From Kaistia defluvii (GTDB taxonomy: Bacteria; Pseudomonadota; Alphaproteobacteria; Rhizobiales; Kaistiaceae), in the NCBI RefSeq assembly GCF_040548815.1, contig NZ_JBEPSM010000002.1, forward strand, positions 434,001-498,000: 64,000 nucleotides of DNA, in the 5' to 3' direction. The position numbers and the translations under genes are program-made. The notes below the pieces were generated by a model, which worked only from the letters and a program-made list of their open reading frames with translations, was not told where the DNA came from and ran no database searches. This document shows, one piece after another, positions 35,839 to 45,389 of this stretch. The first letter of the stretch is position 1. The number at the start of each line of letters is the position of its first letter.

Positions 35839-36639
35839 ATGGTTTTTGACTTTTTCGGCGACAAGAAGAAGGTCGTCATCTCGATGTCGCATATCGGCGC
35901 CCTGCCGGGTTCGCCGCTCTATGACGCCAAGGGCGGCCTCAACAAGCTGATCGACGACGCGCTTGCCGATGTCGAGAAGCTGCAGGCCGGCGGCGTCGAT
36001 GCCATCATGTTCGGCAATGAGAACGACCGCCCCTACGTGTTCAAGGGCGCGCCGTCGGGCATCGCCGCCATGTCGGCCATCGTCCAGGCGATCAAGCCCG
36101 AGCTCAAGGTTCCGTTCGGCGTCAACTATCTATGGGATCCGATCGCCTCGGTATCGATCGGCGCCGTCACCGGCGCCTCTTTCGTGCGCGAGATCTTCAC
36201 CGGCGTGTTCGCTTCCGACATGGGCATCTGGGAGCCGAATTGCGCCGAGGCATCGCGCCTGCGCCACAATCTCGGCCGCGATGACATGAAGCTGCTCTTC
36301 AACATCAACGCTGAATTCGCCCATTCGCTCGACCAGCGTCCGATCGAGCTGCGCGCCAAGAGCGCCGTCTTCTCGTCCCTCGCCGACGCGATCCTCGTCT
36401 CGGGTCCGATCACCGGCGAGCCAGCCGACGCCTCGAACCTGCGCAAGGTCTGCGAGACCGTCACCAGCGTGCCGGTCTTCGCCAATACCGGCGTCAACAT
36501 CGACAACGTCACCGACATCCTGAACCACGCTAGCGGCGTCGTCATCGGCACCCATTTCAAGGTCGATGGCTACACCTGGAACGCGGTCGACGCCGACCGC
36601 GTCAAGCGCTTCATGGACGTCGTCGCGCGCCTGCGCTAG
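35839..36639 (+). CDS. BtpA/SgcQ-family TIM-barrel protein
   Basis: 266-residue cytoplasmic protein of the BtpA family, named for a cyanobacterial photosystem I biogenesis factor but in heterotrophs usually found in sugar loci such as the E. coli sgc cluster, which also has a DeoR-type regulator. Recognisable segments: VISMSHIGALPGSP, GGVDAIMFGNENDRPY, PFGVNYLWDP, ILVSGPITGEP, PVFANTGVN and VIGTHFKVDG. The barrel strands end in acidic and glycine-rich loops like a phosphate-binding aldolase-type barrel. ATG at 35839 has GGAGCGG upstream; ATG at 35827 does not. Function is not established. Confidence 0.85.
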   Translation: MVFDFFGDKKKVVISMSHIGALPGSPLYDAKGGLNKLIDDALADVEKLQAGGVDAIMFGNENDRPYVFKGAPSGIAAMSAIVQAIKPELKVPFGVNYLWDPIASVSIGAVTGASFVREIFTGVFASDMGIWEPNCAEASRLRHNLGRDDMKLLFNINAEFAHSLDQRPIELRAKSAVFSSLADAILVSGPITGEPADASNLRKVCETVTSVPVFANTGVNIDNVTDILNHASGVVIGTHFKVDGYTWNAVDADRVKRFMDVVARLR

Positions 36640-36963
36640 GCGACGTTTCCGGCCGGGTATCCCGGCCGCATCTTCCCATGCCGGCCCTGCCACGCGCAGA
36701 GGCCGGCATGGTCGTTTTGGGCTGTCGCGTGTGCCGGAAATCGCACGGCCCCCCGAAAATTAGCGCCTTCGTGCGGTTCCGAAGCGCTCTGAGGTGTTTC
36801 ACCTCATTCATCATTTGAATGCGGAGCGGTTTCGCCTTAGACGAGGGTTCGCGGCTGCGTTGGCTCGCGATGAGCACCCTCGCACCCCTTCGCTTTTGTT
36901 GAATTGGCGAACCAGGAAGTCGGACCGACGGCTTCCGGTTCAACGCTTGCTTGAGGAATAGAC
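36640..36963. other. Intergenic region with terminator
   Basis: 324 bp between the BtpA-like and malate/lactate-type genes. The first part holds a strong hairpin (see 36676). The rest shows no convincing gene or promoter; CACCTCATTCATCATTTGAATG near 36800 is the most AT-rich stretch and could hold the promoter of the next gene. Confidence 0.5.
36676..36717 (+). terminator. Probable Rho-independent terminator after the BtpA-like gene
   Basis: Perfect 11-bp stem CCATGCCGGCC / GGCCGGCATGG with a 14-base loop, followed by TCGTTTT. Confidence 0.65.
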
Positions 36964-38052
36964 ATGGCCTTGGAAAAGATCGCCGGCGTTCGTGCCGCGG
37001 CCCGTGACGTGGAACCGTTCGTCGCCGACCTGTTCAAGGCAGCCGGCGTCAGCGCGGAGAGCGCGGAAGCCTGTGCGCGCGCCCTGGTCGACGCCTCATC
37101 CCGCGCGTTCGACACGCACGGCGTTCGCCTGATCCCCTTCTACATGCAGGGCGTCACGGGCGGCCGGATCAACAAGACGCCGACGCTGACCGTGACCGAA
37201 AAGGCGGCTTCAGCCGTTCATATCGATGCCGATGACGGCTTTGGCCATTTCGCCAGCTACCGCGCCATCGACGAGGCCGCGAAGCTTGCCGACAAGACCG
37301 GCGTCGCGGTTGCGACCGTCGGCCGCTCGACCCATCACGGCGCCACGGGCTGCTACACGCGATATGCCGCGACCAAGGGCTATGTCGCGATCGGCATGAC
37401 CCATGCCGATGCCATGGTGGTCCCGCATGGCGGCGCGGCCGCCTTCTTCGGCACCAACCCGCTCTCCTTCGCCGTCCCGGTCGAGGGTGAGGATCCGCTG
37501 CTGCTGGACATGGCGACCAGTTCCATCCCGTTCAACCGGGTCGGCCTGCGCCGCGCCACCGGCACGCCGCTTCCCGAGGAAGTCGCGGTCGACGATCAGG
37601 GCCATTTCACCACCGACCCCAATGCGGCCGTCTGGGTCGCCCCGGTCGGCGGCGCCGGCTTCGGCTATAAGGGCTCCGGTCTCGCCGCGATGATCGACAT
37701 TCTCTGCTCGGCCTTCACCGGCATGGGCCATGGCAAGACGATGGCGTCGTTCAACGGTCCGGACTTCTCCAAGCCCATCCAGATCGGCCATTTCTTTATC
37801 TTGCTGTCCCCGGCGATGTTCCAGACGCTGTCGATGTTCGACGCCCGCATCTCCTCCTTCGTCGAGGACCTGCGCGCCCAGCCGGGCAAGCCGGGCCAGA
37901 CGGTTCATGCGCCGGGCGATATCGAAAAGGTCGAGGCCAAGAAGCGCGCCGTGGAAGGCATTCCGGTCGACAACGTCACCTGGGCCGCGCTGGAAGGCTT
38001 TGCCGCCAAGCTCGGCGTCAAGGTCCCGAGCTCTACCGTCGATGCAGTCTGA
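36964..38052 (+). CDS. Malate/L-lactate dehydrogenase family (YlbC/DpkA-type) NAD(P)-dependent oxidoreductase
   Basis: 362-residue member of the non-Rossmann Ldh2 family, which reduces 2-keto acids, cyclic imino acids such as piperideine-2-carboxylate, or ureidoglycolate. The catalytic histidine is H124 in GRSTHHGATG, with H52 in AFDTHGV and the cofactor loop in FFGTNPLSFAVP and GYKGSGLAAMID. Transcribed in the same direction as the DeoR and BtpA-like genes but after a terminator, so possibly its own unit. Convergent with the PLP dehydratase. The substrate is not clear. Confidence 0.85.
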   Translation: MALEKIAGVRAAARDVEPFVADLFKAAGVSAESAEACARALVDASSRAFDTHGVRLIPFYMQGVTGGRINKTPTLTVTEKAASAVHIDADDGFGHFASYRAIDEAAKLADKTGVAVATVGRSTHHGATGCYTRYAATKGYVAIGMTHADAMVVPHGGAAAFFGTNPLSFAVPVEGEDPLLLDMATSSIPFNRVGLRRATGTPLPEEVAVDDQGHFTTDPNAAVWVAPVGGAGFGYKGSGLAAMIDILCSAFTGMGHGKTMASFNGPDFSKPIQIGHFFILLSPAMFQTLSMFDARISSFVEDLRAQPGKPGQTVHAPGDIEKVEAKKRAVEGIPVDNVTWAALEGFAAKLGVKVPSSTVDAV

Positions 38053-38062
38053 CCAACGAACG

Positions 38063-38093
38063 GGGAGGTGGCGCCCTTCGGCCGCCGCCTCCC
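38063..38093. terminator. Hairpin between convergent genes
   Basis: GGGAGGTGGCG pairs with CGCCGCCTCCC (one G-T pair) around a nine-base loop in the 50-bp gap between convergent genes. No T-run, so termination efficiency is doubtful. Confidence 0.4.
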
Positions 38094-38102
38094 GCGCCTT
38101 GA

Positions 38103-39047
38103 CTAGGCCTTGATGCCGAGGCCGTCATTGCCGCTGCCGCAGAGGACGACAACCGTCTTTTCGCCGGCAGTGAGCTTGATGTGGCTGTTGAGAACCGCGG
38201 CTGCTGCCGTCGCTGCGCCAAGCTCCACGGCGAGCCCGGTGTTTTTCCACATCCATTCCGCCGCCGCGAGTGGCTCGTCTTCCGGCACCAGAACGAGTTC
38301 GTCGACGCAGCGCTCGATGATCTCGAAATTGATCGGCGCGGTCGCGCGGGCTGCCAGGATCGGCACGTTGGTGACGACGTTTTCGAGCATGACCGGTTTT
38401 CCAGCTTTGCGGGACTCGAAGAGTGTCGGGCAGCCGGCCGCCTCGACGCCAACGATGCGCACGCCGGGCTTGCGCTGCTTGATCGCCTCGGCGATGCCGG
38501 CGATCAGCCCGCCGCCGCCGATCGAGATCACCACCGTATCGACATCCGGCATGTCCTCGAGGATCTCCAGGCCGATGGTACCCTGGCCGGCGATCGTCGC
38601 CTCATCGGCGAACGGGTGGAGGAGGGCGCCGCCGCGTTCCTCGGCCAGCTTGCGGCCGGCCTCCCAGGAAAGGTCCCAGAACGCGCCGACCACATGCAGC
38701 TCCGCGCCATAGGAGGCGATGCGCTGGCGCGCCAGCTCCGTCGAGGTCGTCATGACGCAGACACTGGCGGGCACGCCCAGCTGTTGCCCGGCATAGGCGA
38801 TCGCCGCGCCGAAATTGCCGCCCGAGGCGGTGACCACGCCTCGGCTGCGCACTTCTTCCGGCAGCGACAGCACCGAGTTGAACGCCCCGCGCGCCTTGAA
38901 CGAGCCCGAGACCTGCAGGCATTCCGGCTTGAACCAGAGCTCGGCCAGGTCGCCTTTGCGGGGTGAGGGCGCGGCGGGCACCAGCGGCGTGTGGCGGACA
39001 TGATCGCGGATGCGCGCGGCGGCGTCGGTATAGGCTGTCGGTTGCAT
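38103..39047 (-). CDS. PLP-dependent threonine/serine dehydratase-like enzyme (EutB-like)
   Basis: 314-residue fold type II PLP enzyme that eliminates water from a hydroxy amino acid to give an enamine and then a keto acid. PLP lysine K51 in ECLQVSGSFKARGAF, the SGGNFG loop, and the phosphate-cradling GGGGLIAG are present. There is no ACT domain, so it is catabolic, not the isoleucine biosynthetic enzyme. The ECLQVSGSFK stretch resembles EutB of hydroxyectoine loci. ATG at 39047 is chosen over an upstream start at 39104. It is the last gene of the system 3 importer unit; a RidA enamine deaminase is encoded 6 kb away under the same putative operator. Confidence 0.85.
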   Translation of the reverse strand: MQPTAYTDAAARIRDHVRHTPLVPAAPSPRKGDLAELWFKPECLQVSGSFKARGAFNSVLSLPEEVRSRGVVTASGGNFGAAIAYAGQQLGVPASVCVMTTSTELARQRIASYGAELHVVGAFWDLSWEAGRKLAEERGGALLHPFADEATIAGQGTIGLEILEDMPDVDTVVISIGGGGLIAGIAEAIKQRKPGVRIVGVEAAGCPTLFESRKAGKPVMLENVVTNVPILAARATAPINFEIIERCVDELVLVPEDEPLAAAEWMWKNTGLAVELGAATAAAAVLNSHIKLTAGEKTVVVLCGSGNDGLGIKA

Positions 39048-39081
39048 GATACCCGTTTTCCAGAAAAGGCGGGGTGGAGGG

Positions 39082-39927
39082 CTAGCCCTTGACCGCGCCG
39101 GCAAGCATCGACTTGCCGATATAGGGATAGGCGAACAGGCCGAGGATCAGCGGCGGCAGGATGCCGATCGTCATGGCCGCCGCCGTCGGGCCCCATTCGA
39201 TGCCGCGCGAGGTGACGAAGAAGGTGGCGCCGACCGTTACCGGGACCGCGTTCTTGGTGGTCAGGATCAGGCCGAACAGGAACTCGTTCCAGCTGTAGAT
39301 GAAGGATAGCAGGAAGACGGCGAGCATCACCGGGCGGCTCAGCGGCAGCACGACATGCCAGAGCGTCTTCCACATCGACGCGCCGTCGATCTTGGCGGCG
39401 TCGTCCAGTTCGCGCGGCACGTCCTGCACGAAACCGACGAACATCACCAGGGCGATCGGGATGTTGATGATGCAGCTGATCAGGGCGAGGCCGATGCGCG
39501 TGTCGAGCAGGCCGACCTGTTTGTACATGAAGTAGAACGGGATCGCGAAGATGATTAGCGGCAGCGCGCGCAGGTTGGTGATGATGGGGAGCAGCCAGGT
39601 CCGTCCGACGCCCTGCCGCACCATGGCGTAGGCGGCAGGCAGGGTCAGCACGATGGCGAAGATCGTCCCCAGCGTCGCGATGACGATGCTGTTCATGATG
39701 TAGTGCGAATAGTTCACGTTCGGCGAGGCGAGCACCGCGCGATAGTGCTCCAGCGTCGGCGAGAAGATCCATTTCGGCGGGTAGGCGTTGATGTCGGCAT
39801 TGGTCTTGAACGAGGTCAGCACCGTCGACAGGATCGGGAAATTGACCAGAAGCGCGACCGCGACGAACACCACCCAGCGCAGGAAATGCGCGACGCTGTC
39901 GAGCCGGCTGTGACGCGAGACGATCAT
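39082..39927 (-). CDS. CUT1 sugar ABC permease, MalG type, system 3
   Basis: 281-residue inner-membrane protein; first membrane segment about 14-35, coupling loop DDAAKIDGASMWKTLWHV. It ends 34 bp before the dehydratase and starts one base after the stop of the MalF-type permease, so the three are one message. Confidence 0.91.
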   Translation of the reverse strand: MIVSRHSRLDSVAHFLRWVVFVAVALLVNFPILSTVLTSFKTNADINAYPPKWIFSPTLEHYRAVLASPNVNYSHYIMNSIVIATLGTIFAIVLTLPAAYAMVRQGVGRTWLLPIITNLRALPLIIFAIPFYFMYKQVGLLDTRIGLALISCIINIPIALVMFVGFVQDVPRELDDAAKIDGASMWKTLWHVVLPLSRPVMLAVFLLSFIYSWNEFLFGLILTTKNAVPVTVGATFFVTSRGIEWGPTAAAMTIGILPPLILGLFAYPYIGKSMLAGAVKG

Positions 39928-39928
39928 G

Positions 39929-40801
39929 TCAGCTCCTCCGGACCACGAGACGCATCGCCACCACGATCAGGGTGAGCGACATCAAGAGCAGCAGGATCGA
40001 GACGGCGACGGCCTCGCCCAACGTGTTCTGCACGAAGAACAGCTTGTAGATGTAGATGCTGATCGACGTGGTCAGGTTGCCGGGACCGCCGCCGGTGAGC
40101 ACGTAGATGTGGTCGAACACGCGAAAGCTGTCGATGAAGCGCACGAAGAGGACGATCACCAGCGCCGGCTTCATCATCGGCAGCAGGATGTGAAAGGTCG
40201 AGCGGAAGCCCGTCGCGCCATCGACGGCGGCGGCTTCCTCAAGTTCGTAGGAGACGGTCTGGCGCGCCGTCAGCAGTATCAGGAACGCGAAGGGCGTCCA
40301 CTGCAGCACCTCGATGGCGACCACGGTCTTGTAGATGTTGCCGCGCCCGAGGAAGTTGACGGCATAGCCCATCATCTCGAGATAGACCGGAACAGCGCCG
40401 GTGAATTCATTGAGGATCAGCCGGTACATCACCCCCATCAGCGCCGGCGACACCATCATCGGCAGCATCAGGATCGCCGTCATCCACGGTCGCTTGACCA
40501 GGAGCGGATGCAGGATGAAGACGAGGATCAGGGCCGCGCCGACCTCGATCGTGGTGCAGATGACGGCGAATTGCAGCGAGAAGCGCAGCGCCTGCCACAT
40601 CTTCGGATTGGTCACGGCAGCGACGTAGTTGTCGATGCCGACGAAACTGCCGATCATGTTCTGGAACGAGACGTCGCTGAACGAATACCAGAGGTTGATC
40701 AGCGTCGGAAAGCCGAGCAGCGCGCCCATGAACAGGCAGAGTGGCACGAGAAGGGCGCGGGCCGAGGCCTGCTCCTTGCTCTCGAAGCTTGCGTAGGACA
40801 T
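39929..40801 (-). CDS. CUT1 sugar ABC permease, MalF type, system 3
   Basis: 290-residue inner-membrane protein with the coupling loop EEAAAVDGATGFRSTFHI. ATG at 40801 is preferred to the upstream in-frame start at 40858, which would add a proline/arginine-rich stretch before the first membrane segment. 67 bp after the binding-protein gene. Confidence 0.9.
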   Translation of the reverse strand: MSYASFESKEQASARALLVPLCLFMGALLGFPTLINLWYSFSDVSFQNMIGSFVGIDNYVAAVTNPKMWQALRFSLQFAVICTTIEVGAALILVFILHPLLVKRPWMTAILMLPMMVSPALMGVMYRLILNEFTGAVPVYLEMMGYAVNFLGRGNIYKTVVAIEVLQWTPFAFLILLTARQTVSYELEEAAAVDGATGFRSTFHILLPMMKPALVIVLFVRFIDSFRVFDHIYVLTGGGPGNLTTSISIYIYKLFFVQNTLGEAVAVSILLLLMSLTLIVVAMRLVVRRS

Positions 40802-40868
40802 TCGGGCTCCTGGGCGCGGAGGCTGTCGCGAGGGTTTCCCGCGACAGCCTGAGGTCACCGGATGGATA

Positions 40869-42203
40869 TTACTGGGCGAAGGCCTTCTTCATGTCGGCGA
40901 CGACATTGGCGATCGCCTCGTCCTGCTCGATCTCGCCGGTCCAGTAGCCGGTGAAGTTCTCGGCCATGTTGGTGTAGATGCCCATCGCCTTGGCGCTGGT
41001 GGCGCCGTCCATGACGAAGCCGTATTTCGCGGCGTGCTCGCCCATCAGCAGCATTTCCGGCCGGTCGCCGGCGATCTCCGCCATCAGGCCCTCGGCGAGC
41101 GGCGGCGAACCGCCTTCCTTGGCGTAGAGCTTCATCGGCTCGGCGGTGGCGAGCCAAGAAAGGAACGCCTTCGCCTCGTCCAGCTTCGCGGTATTCTTGT
41201 TGATGCCGAGGCCGAGGCTGTGGAAGTGGGTCTTCGGACCTTCCGAGCCGGCGGGTTCATGGCTGAGGCCGAGCTTGCCGGCAACCGTCGGATATTTGGT
41301 GGCGTCGTTGAATTCCGGAACGGCCGCGTTCCACTGCAGCATGAAGGCGACCTGGCCGGCGCCGAACACGCTGTTGGCCTCGCCATATTCATAGGTCGAG
41401 CTGTCGCCGGGCGTCGCTTCGTTGTCGGTGATGATCTTGTAGATCTCAAGGCCGCGCTTGAAGGCGGGCGAGTCGACGGTGATGTTGCCGTCCTTGTCAC
41501 GCCAGTTGCCGCCATTGCTGGCGACCGTGCCCTGCCACAGCATGATGTTGTAGAGCAGGTTCTTCATCTGCAGCACCGTGCCGTAGCGGACCGGGCTGTC
41601 GGGATTGATCGACTTGGTGAAGAACAGGGCGGAGGCGATGAAATCGTCCCAGTCCCACTGGTCGGCCGGCTTCGGCGACAGCTTCTTGCCGAGGATCTTT
41701 TCCGAGATCTCCTCGTATTTCGCCTTCCAGGCCGGATCGGTATTGAGCTGGTCGATCAGGTCCTTGCGGTAATAGAGGAAGTGCAGGCTGAGGTCGGTCG
41801 GGATGCCGTAGGTCTTGCCTTCATATTTCTGCGTCTCGATCGAGTTCTTCGAGACGACCTTGTAGACGTCGTCGGTGATGAGGTCGTCGATCGGCGTCAT
41901 GAAGGGCGCATAGAGGCCGACGTCATAGGTCGCCGTCAGCATGACGTCGAATTCCTTCGAGCCAGCGGCGACGTCGGCCAGCATCTTCTCCTTGAAGCCC
42001 TGCTGGCTGAAATAGATCACCGAGGCCTTCGAATTGTTCTTCGCACCTTCGGTCGAGTTGTAGAGGTCGAGCACCTTGCGGAAGGCGGACTCGGCCGGCT
42101 CGCCCGGCCAGGCCAGGATGGTGATGTCGGCGAGCGCCGTCGAGGCGGAGAGTGCGGTTGCCAGGATGGCGGCGCCGGCGGTCAGGAATCTGGATTTCAA
42201 CAT
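40869..42203 (-). CDS. Periplasmic solute-binding protein of ABC importer, system 3
   Basis: Family 1 solute-binding protein, 444 residues; signal peptide MLKSRFLTAGAAILATALSA with cleavage after A25 (ALA/DI). Mature lobes open with ITILAWPGEPAESAFRKV, and NGGNWRDKDGNITVDSPAF is a hinge-side loop typical of CUT1 proteins. First gene of the system 3 unit; the long 5' region (42204-42481) carries the 18-bp palindrome shared with two other promoters of this block. No ATPase gene belongs to this unit. The ligand could be a sugar or a glycosylated or acylated amino compound, given the enzymes around it. Confidence 0.9.
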   Translation of the reverse strand: MLKSRFLTAGAAILATALSASTALADITILAWPGEPAESAFRKVLDLYNSTEGAKNNSKASVIYFSQQGFKEKMLADVAAGSKEFDVMLTATYDVGLYAPFMTPIDDLITDDVYKVVSKNSIETQKYEGKTYGIPTDLSLHFLYYRKDLIDQLNTDPAWKAKYEEISEKILGKKLSPKPADQWDWDDFIASALFFTKSINPDSPVRYGTVLQMKNLLYNIMLWQGTVASNGGNWRDKDGNITVDSPAFKRGLEIYKIITDNEATPGDSSTYEYGEANSVFGAGQVAFMLQWNAAVPEFNDATKYPTVAGKLGLSHEPAGSEGPKTHFHSLGLGINKNTAKLDEAKAFLSWLATAEPMKLYAKEGGSPPLAEGLMAEIAGDRPEMLLMGEHAAKYGFVMDGATSAKAMGIYTNMAENFTGYWTGEIEQDEAIANVVADMKKAFAQ

Positions 42204-42320
42204 GTCGTTCCCCGTTGCTGTTCTCTGGACTTCGCTGTCCCGTGCCGACCCATTTCCCGATTGCCGAGCTTCTGCGAGCCGGTCTGCGGGCAGGGCCATC
42301 GGCCCGGCGCGGATTCGATA

Positions 42321-42338
42321 TATTCCATATTTATAGAA
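42321..42338. promoter_or_regulatory. 18-bp palindrome, copy 1 (importer system 3 promoter)
   Basis: ATTCCATA-TT-TATAGAAT, arms matching at seven of eight positions, in an AT-rich island about 120 bp upstream of the binding-protein gene. Same arms and spacing as the sites at 45286 and 46755; candidate operator of the IclR regulator at 45909. Confidence 0.7.
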
Positions 42339-42481
42339 TTGAATTCATTACAACAGAAGCCTAGCATGGTGACCTCCCGGGTCAAGGCCCGTTTGATCGA
42401 CCGGTCACCGCAGGAATCTCCGCGATGAGGTTTTACGTCCCGACGGCCGGCCCGGCGCCGGCCGCCCTCCGGCACCCCGCC

Positions 42482-43486
42482 TTACTCGAACCTGGCGAGG
42501 TTCATCAGGCAGTCGCCCGATTGGCTGTGTGTGTGCAGGCGGCGGGTCAGCACGATGCCGCCTTCCTGGAAGCGCAACATCAGCGGCTCTTCCAGCGGCC
42601 GCTCCAGATCGTGCAGCCAGCCGCAAATGTCGCCGGCCGCCACCGTGTCGCCGATATCGACGGCGGGCTCGAACCAGCCTTCGCGCTCGGCATAGACGAA
42701 CAGCGACTGGCCGCCGGTCGACAGAATGACGGTCTCGGGGCCGCGGTCCGCCTCCAGATAGAGGATCGGCCGGCTGGTCAGCCCGACGGCCTGCAACAGA
42801 TTGTCGACGGCGCGTTGGGTGACGGCCATGCTGGTCTTGGTCGCCGTGGCGCCGCCGCCGAATTCGCCCGACAGCGCGATGCAGCCGGCGCGCAAGGCCG
42901 CCGCCATCGAGGTCGGCGAGTCCGGGCCGTTGTCGGCGATCATGCCATAGGGCAGGCGCATCGAGCGCATCAGTTCCAGGCCGCGCGCATAGCGTTCGCC
43001 GTCGCCAAGCCGCTCGATGAGGCTGCAGATCAGGTGGTCCATGCTGGTGCCGCCGGAGTGGAGGTCCAGCACCACCTCGTGCCGCGGGAAGATCTCGTGC
43101 TCGATGAAATGCGCCATGCGCTGGGTCGGGCCCCCGAACGGATTGCCGGGGAAGGCGCGGTTCATGTTGCCGCCATCGAAGGGCGAACAGCGCTTGGCCG
43201 CCATCACCGCCGGCGTGTTGGCGGATGTGAGGATGGTGAGCGAACCTTTGATGTCGGACGCCTCGATCAGGCGGATCGCCTTCAGCAGCGTCAGCTCGCC
43301 CTCATACTCGTCGCCATGATTGCCTGCCATCAGCACCAGGCTCGGTCCCTCGCCGTTCCTGATCCGGCAGACCGGCATCTTGATCTGGTAATAGGGCGAG
43401 CGGTCGATCGAATAGGGGAAGCTGAAGAAGCCGACCTGCTTGCCGTCCTGGTCCCAGGATATGTCGGAAAAGGCGCCCGTATGCAT
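42482..43486 (-). CDS. Succinylglutamate desuccinylase/aspartoacylase-family deacylase (DoeB/EutE-like)
   Basis: 334-residue zinc carboxypeptidase-fold hydrolase that removes an acyl group from an N-acyl amino acid. Zinc ligands H57 and E60 (GNHGDEYEG) and H143 (DLHSGG), catalytic glutamate E208 (LSGEFGGG), then a C-terminal beta domain. Its length and motifs resemble DoeB/EutE, which deacetylates N-acetyl-diaminobutyrate in ectoine breakdown. It lies upstream of, and on the same strand as, importer system 3 but is separated by 278 bp with its own hairpin (42445-42463), and is divergent from the MBL gene. Substrate unknown. Confidence 0.85.
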   Translation of the reverse strand: MHTGAFSDISWDQDGKQVGFFSFPYSIDRSPYYQIKMPVCRIRNGEGPSLVLMAGNHGDEYEGELTLLKAIRLIEASDIKGSLTILTSANTPAVMAAKRCSPFDGGNMNRAFPGNPFGGPTQRMAHFIEHEIFPRHEVVLDLHSGGTSMDHLICSLIERLGDGERYARGLELMRSMRLPYGMIADNGPDSPTSMAAALRAGCIALSGEFGGGATATKTSMAVTQRAVDNLLQAVGLTSRPILYLEADRGPETVILSTGGQSLFVYAEREGWFEPAVDIGDTVAAGDICGWLHDLERPLEEPLMLRFQEGGIVLTRRLHTHSQSGDCLMNLARFE

Positions 43487-43630
43487 TCTCTAGATCCTTC
43501 GTGATTCACGATTTTCCAGCGGCAGGGCAGGCGCCCGTTCCGCTGGATTTGCCAAGCTTTCGTTGCATCCTTCAGCCCGCGACGGCATCGGCCGCCGCAT
43601 CCTCAAACCCGAGCGGGAGTCGAGACGGAC

Positions 43631-44371
43631 GTGCGTATCGAAGAGGGTCTTCATCTGGTTATGAGCGGCGGCGGCGGGTTCGACCTGACCGACGCCTTTG
43701 ACTGCAACGTGTTCCTCGTCGCGGCCGATGGCGGCTGGCTGATGTTCGACGCCGGGGCAGGACGCGATCCGCAAGGCGTGTTGAACGTGCTGGCCGAAGA
43801 CGGCATCGATCCGTCGAGCGTCCGCCATCTGCTGCTGACGCATGGCCATGCCGATCACTCCGGCGGCGCCGCGGCGCTGCGCGAGCGGCTCGGACTTACC
43901 GTTCATGCCGGCGCGGCGACGGCGGCGATGGTCTCCCAGGGCGACGAGGAGGGCATCAGCCTTGGCAAGGCGAAACGCGGCGGCGTCTACCCGCCCGACT
44001 ATGTCTATCACGCCTGCCCGGTCGACAGCGTCTGGCAGCCGGACGAGGTTCGGCGCTTCGGCGACGTCGCCGTGCAGATGATCCTGACGCCGGGCCACAG
44101 CCATGACCATGTGAGCTATCTCGTCACGACCAAGCGACGAAAAATGCTGGTAGCGGGCGATGCCCTGTTTCACGGCGGCAAGGTTGCCATCCAGGACATT
44201 GCGGACTGCGATGTCGGCGCGATCTGCGAGACGGTCCGCAAGCTGGCGGCGATCGAGTTCGACACCTTGCTGCCGGGGCACCACGGCTTCACGCTGAAGG
44301 ATGCGCGCCGCCACGCCGACCTCGCGCTTCAATGTGTGAACCGTATGCAAATCCCGCCCTCCATCATCTGA
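43631..44371 (+). CDS. MBL-fold metallo-hydrolase
   Basis: 246-residue metallo-beta-lactamase-fold hydrolase. Full dinuclear zinc motif HGHADH (H71, H73, D75, H76), third histidine in TPGHSHDH, bridging aspartate in VAGDALFHGG and the last histidine in LPGHHG. Such enzymes hydrolyse lactones, thioesters or amides; no signal peptide. The start is GTG at 43631 with GGGAG some 12 bases upstream, so the start is moderately certain. Divergent from the deacylase. It ends 33 bp before the end of the convergent SDR gene. Confidence 0.85.
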   Translation: MRIEEGLHLVMSGGGGFDLTDAFDCNVFLVAADGGWLMFDAGAGRDPQGVLNVLAEDGIDPSSVRHLLLTHGHADHSGGAAALRERLGLTVHAGAATAAMVSQGDEEGISLGKAKRGGVYPPDYVYHACPVDSVWQPDEVRRFGDVAVQMILTPGHSHDHVSYLVTTKRRKMLVAGDALFHGGKVAIQDIADCDVGAICETVRKLAAIEFDTLLPGHHGFTLKDARRHADLALQCVNRMQIPPSII

Positions 44372-44403
44372 TGCCCCGCCTGTCGAGATACGCTGTGGCC
44401 TGG

Positions 44404-45273
<870 letters not shown>

Positions 45274-45285
45274 CTAATGAGCGCA

Positions 45286-45303
45286 ATTACACAATTATGG
45301 AAT
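45286..45303. promoter_or_regulatory. 18-bp palindrome, copy 2 (SDR/RidA divergent promoter)
   Basis: Minus strand reads ATTCCATA-AT-TGTGTAAT; one arm is identical to copy 1, the other matches at six of eight positions. It lies about 95 bp from each of the two divergent genes. Confidence 0.6.
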
Positions 45304-45389
45304 TAAGCGGTGCGGGTCGCGATATGCTCGATCCCGCCGCATCTCGACAAGCAGGGCTCCGATGCGCGGGGCGGAAAACGGGTCATCGA

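Noticed and set aside
42445..42463. GC hairpin after the deacylase gene as a terminator
   Set aside because: Stem GGCCGGC/GCCGGCC is perfect, but no T-run follows on the minus strand; in such GC-rich DNA it is weak evidence.
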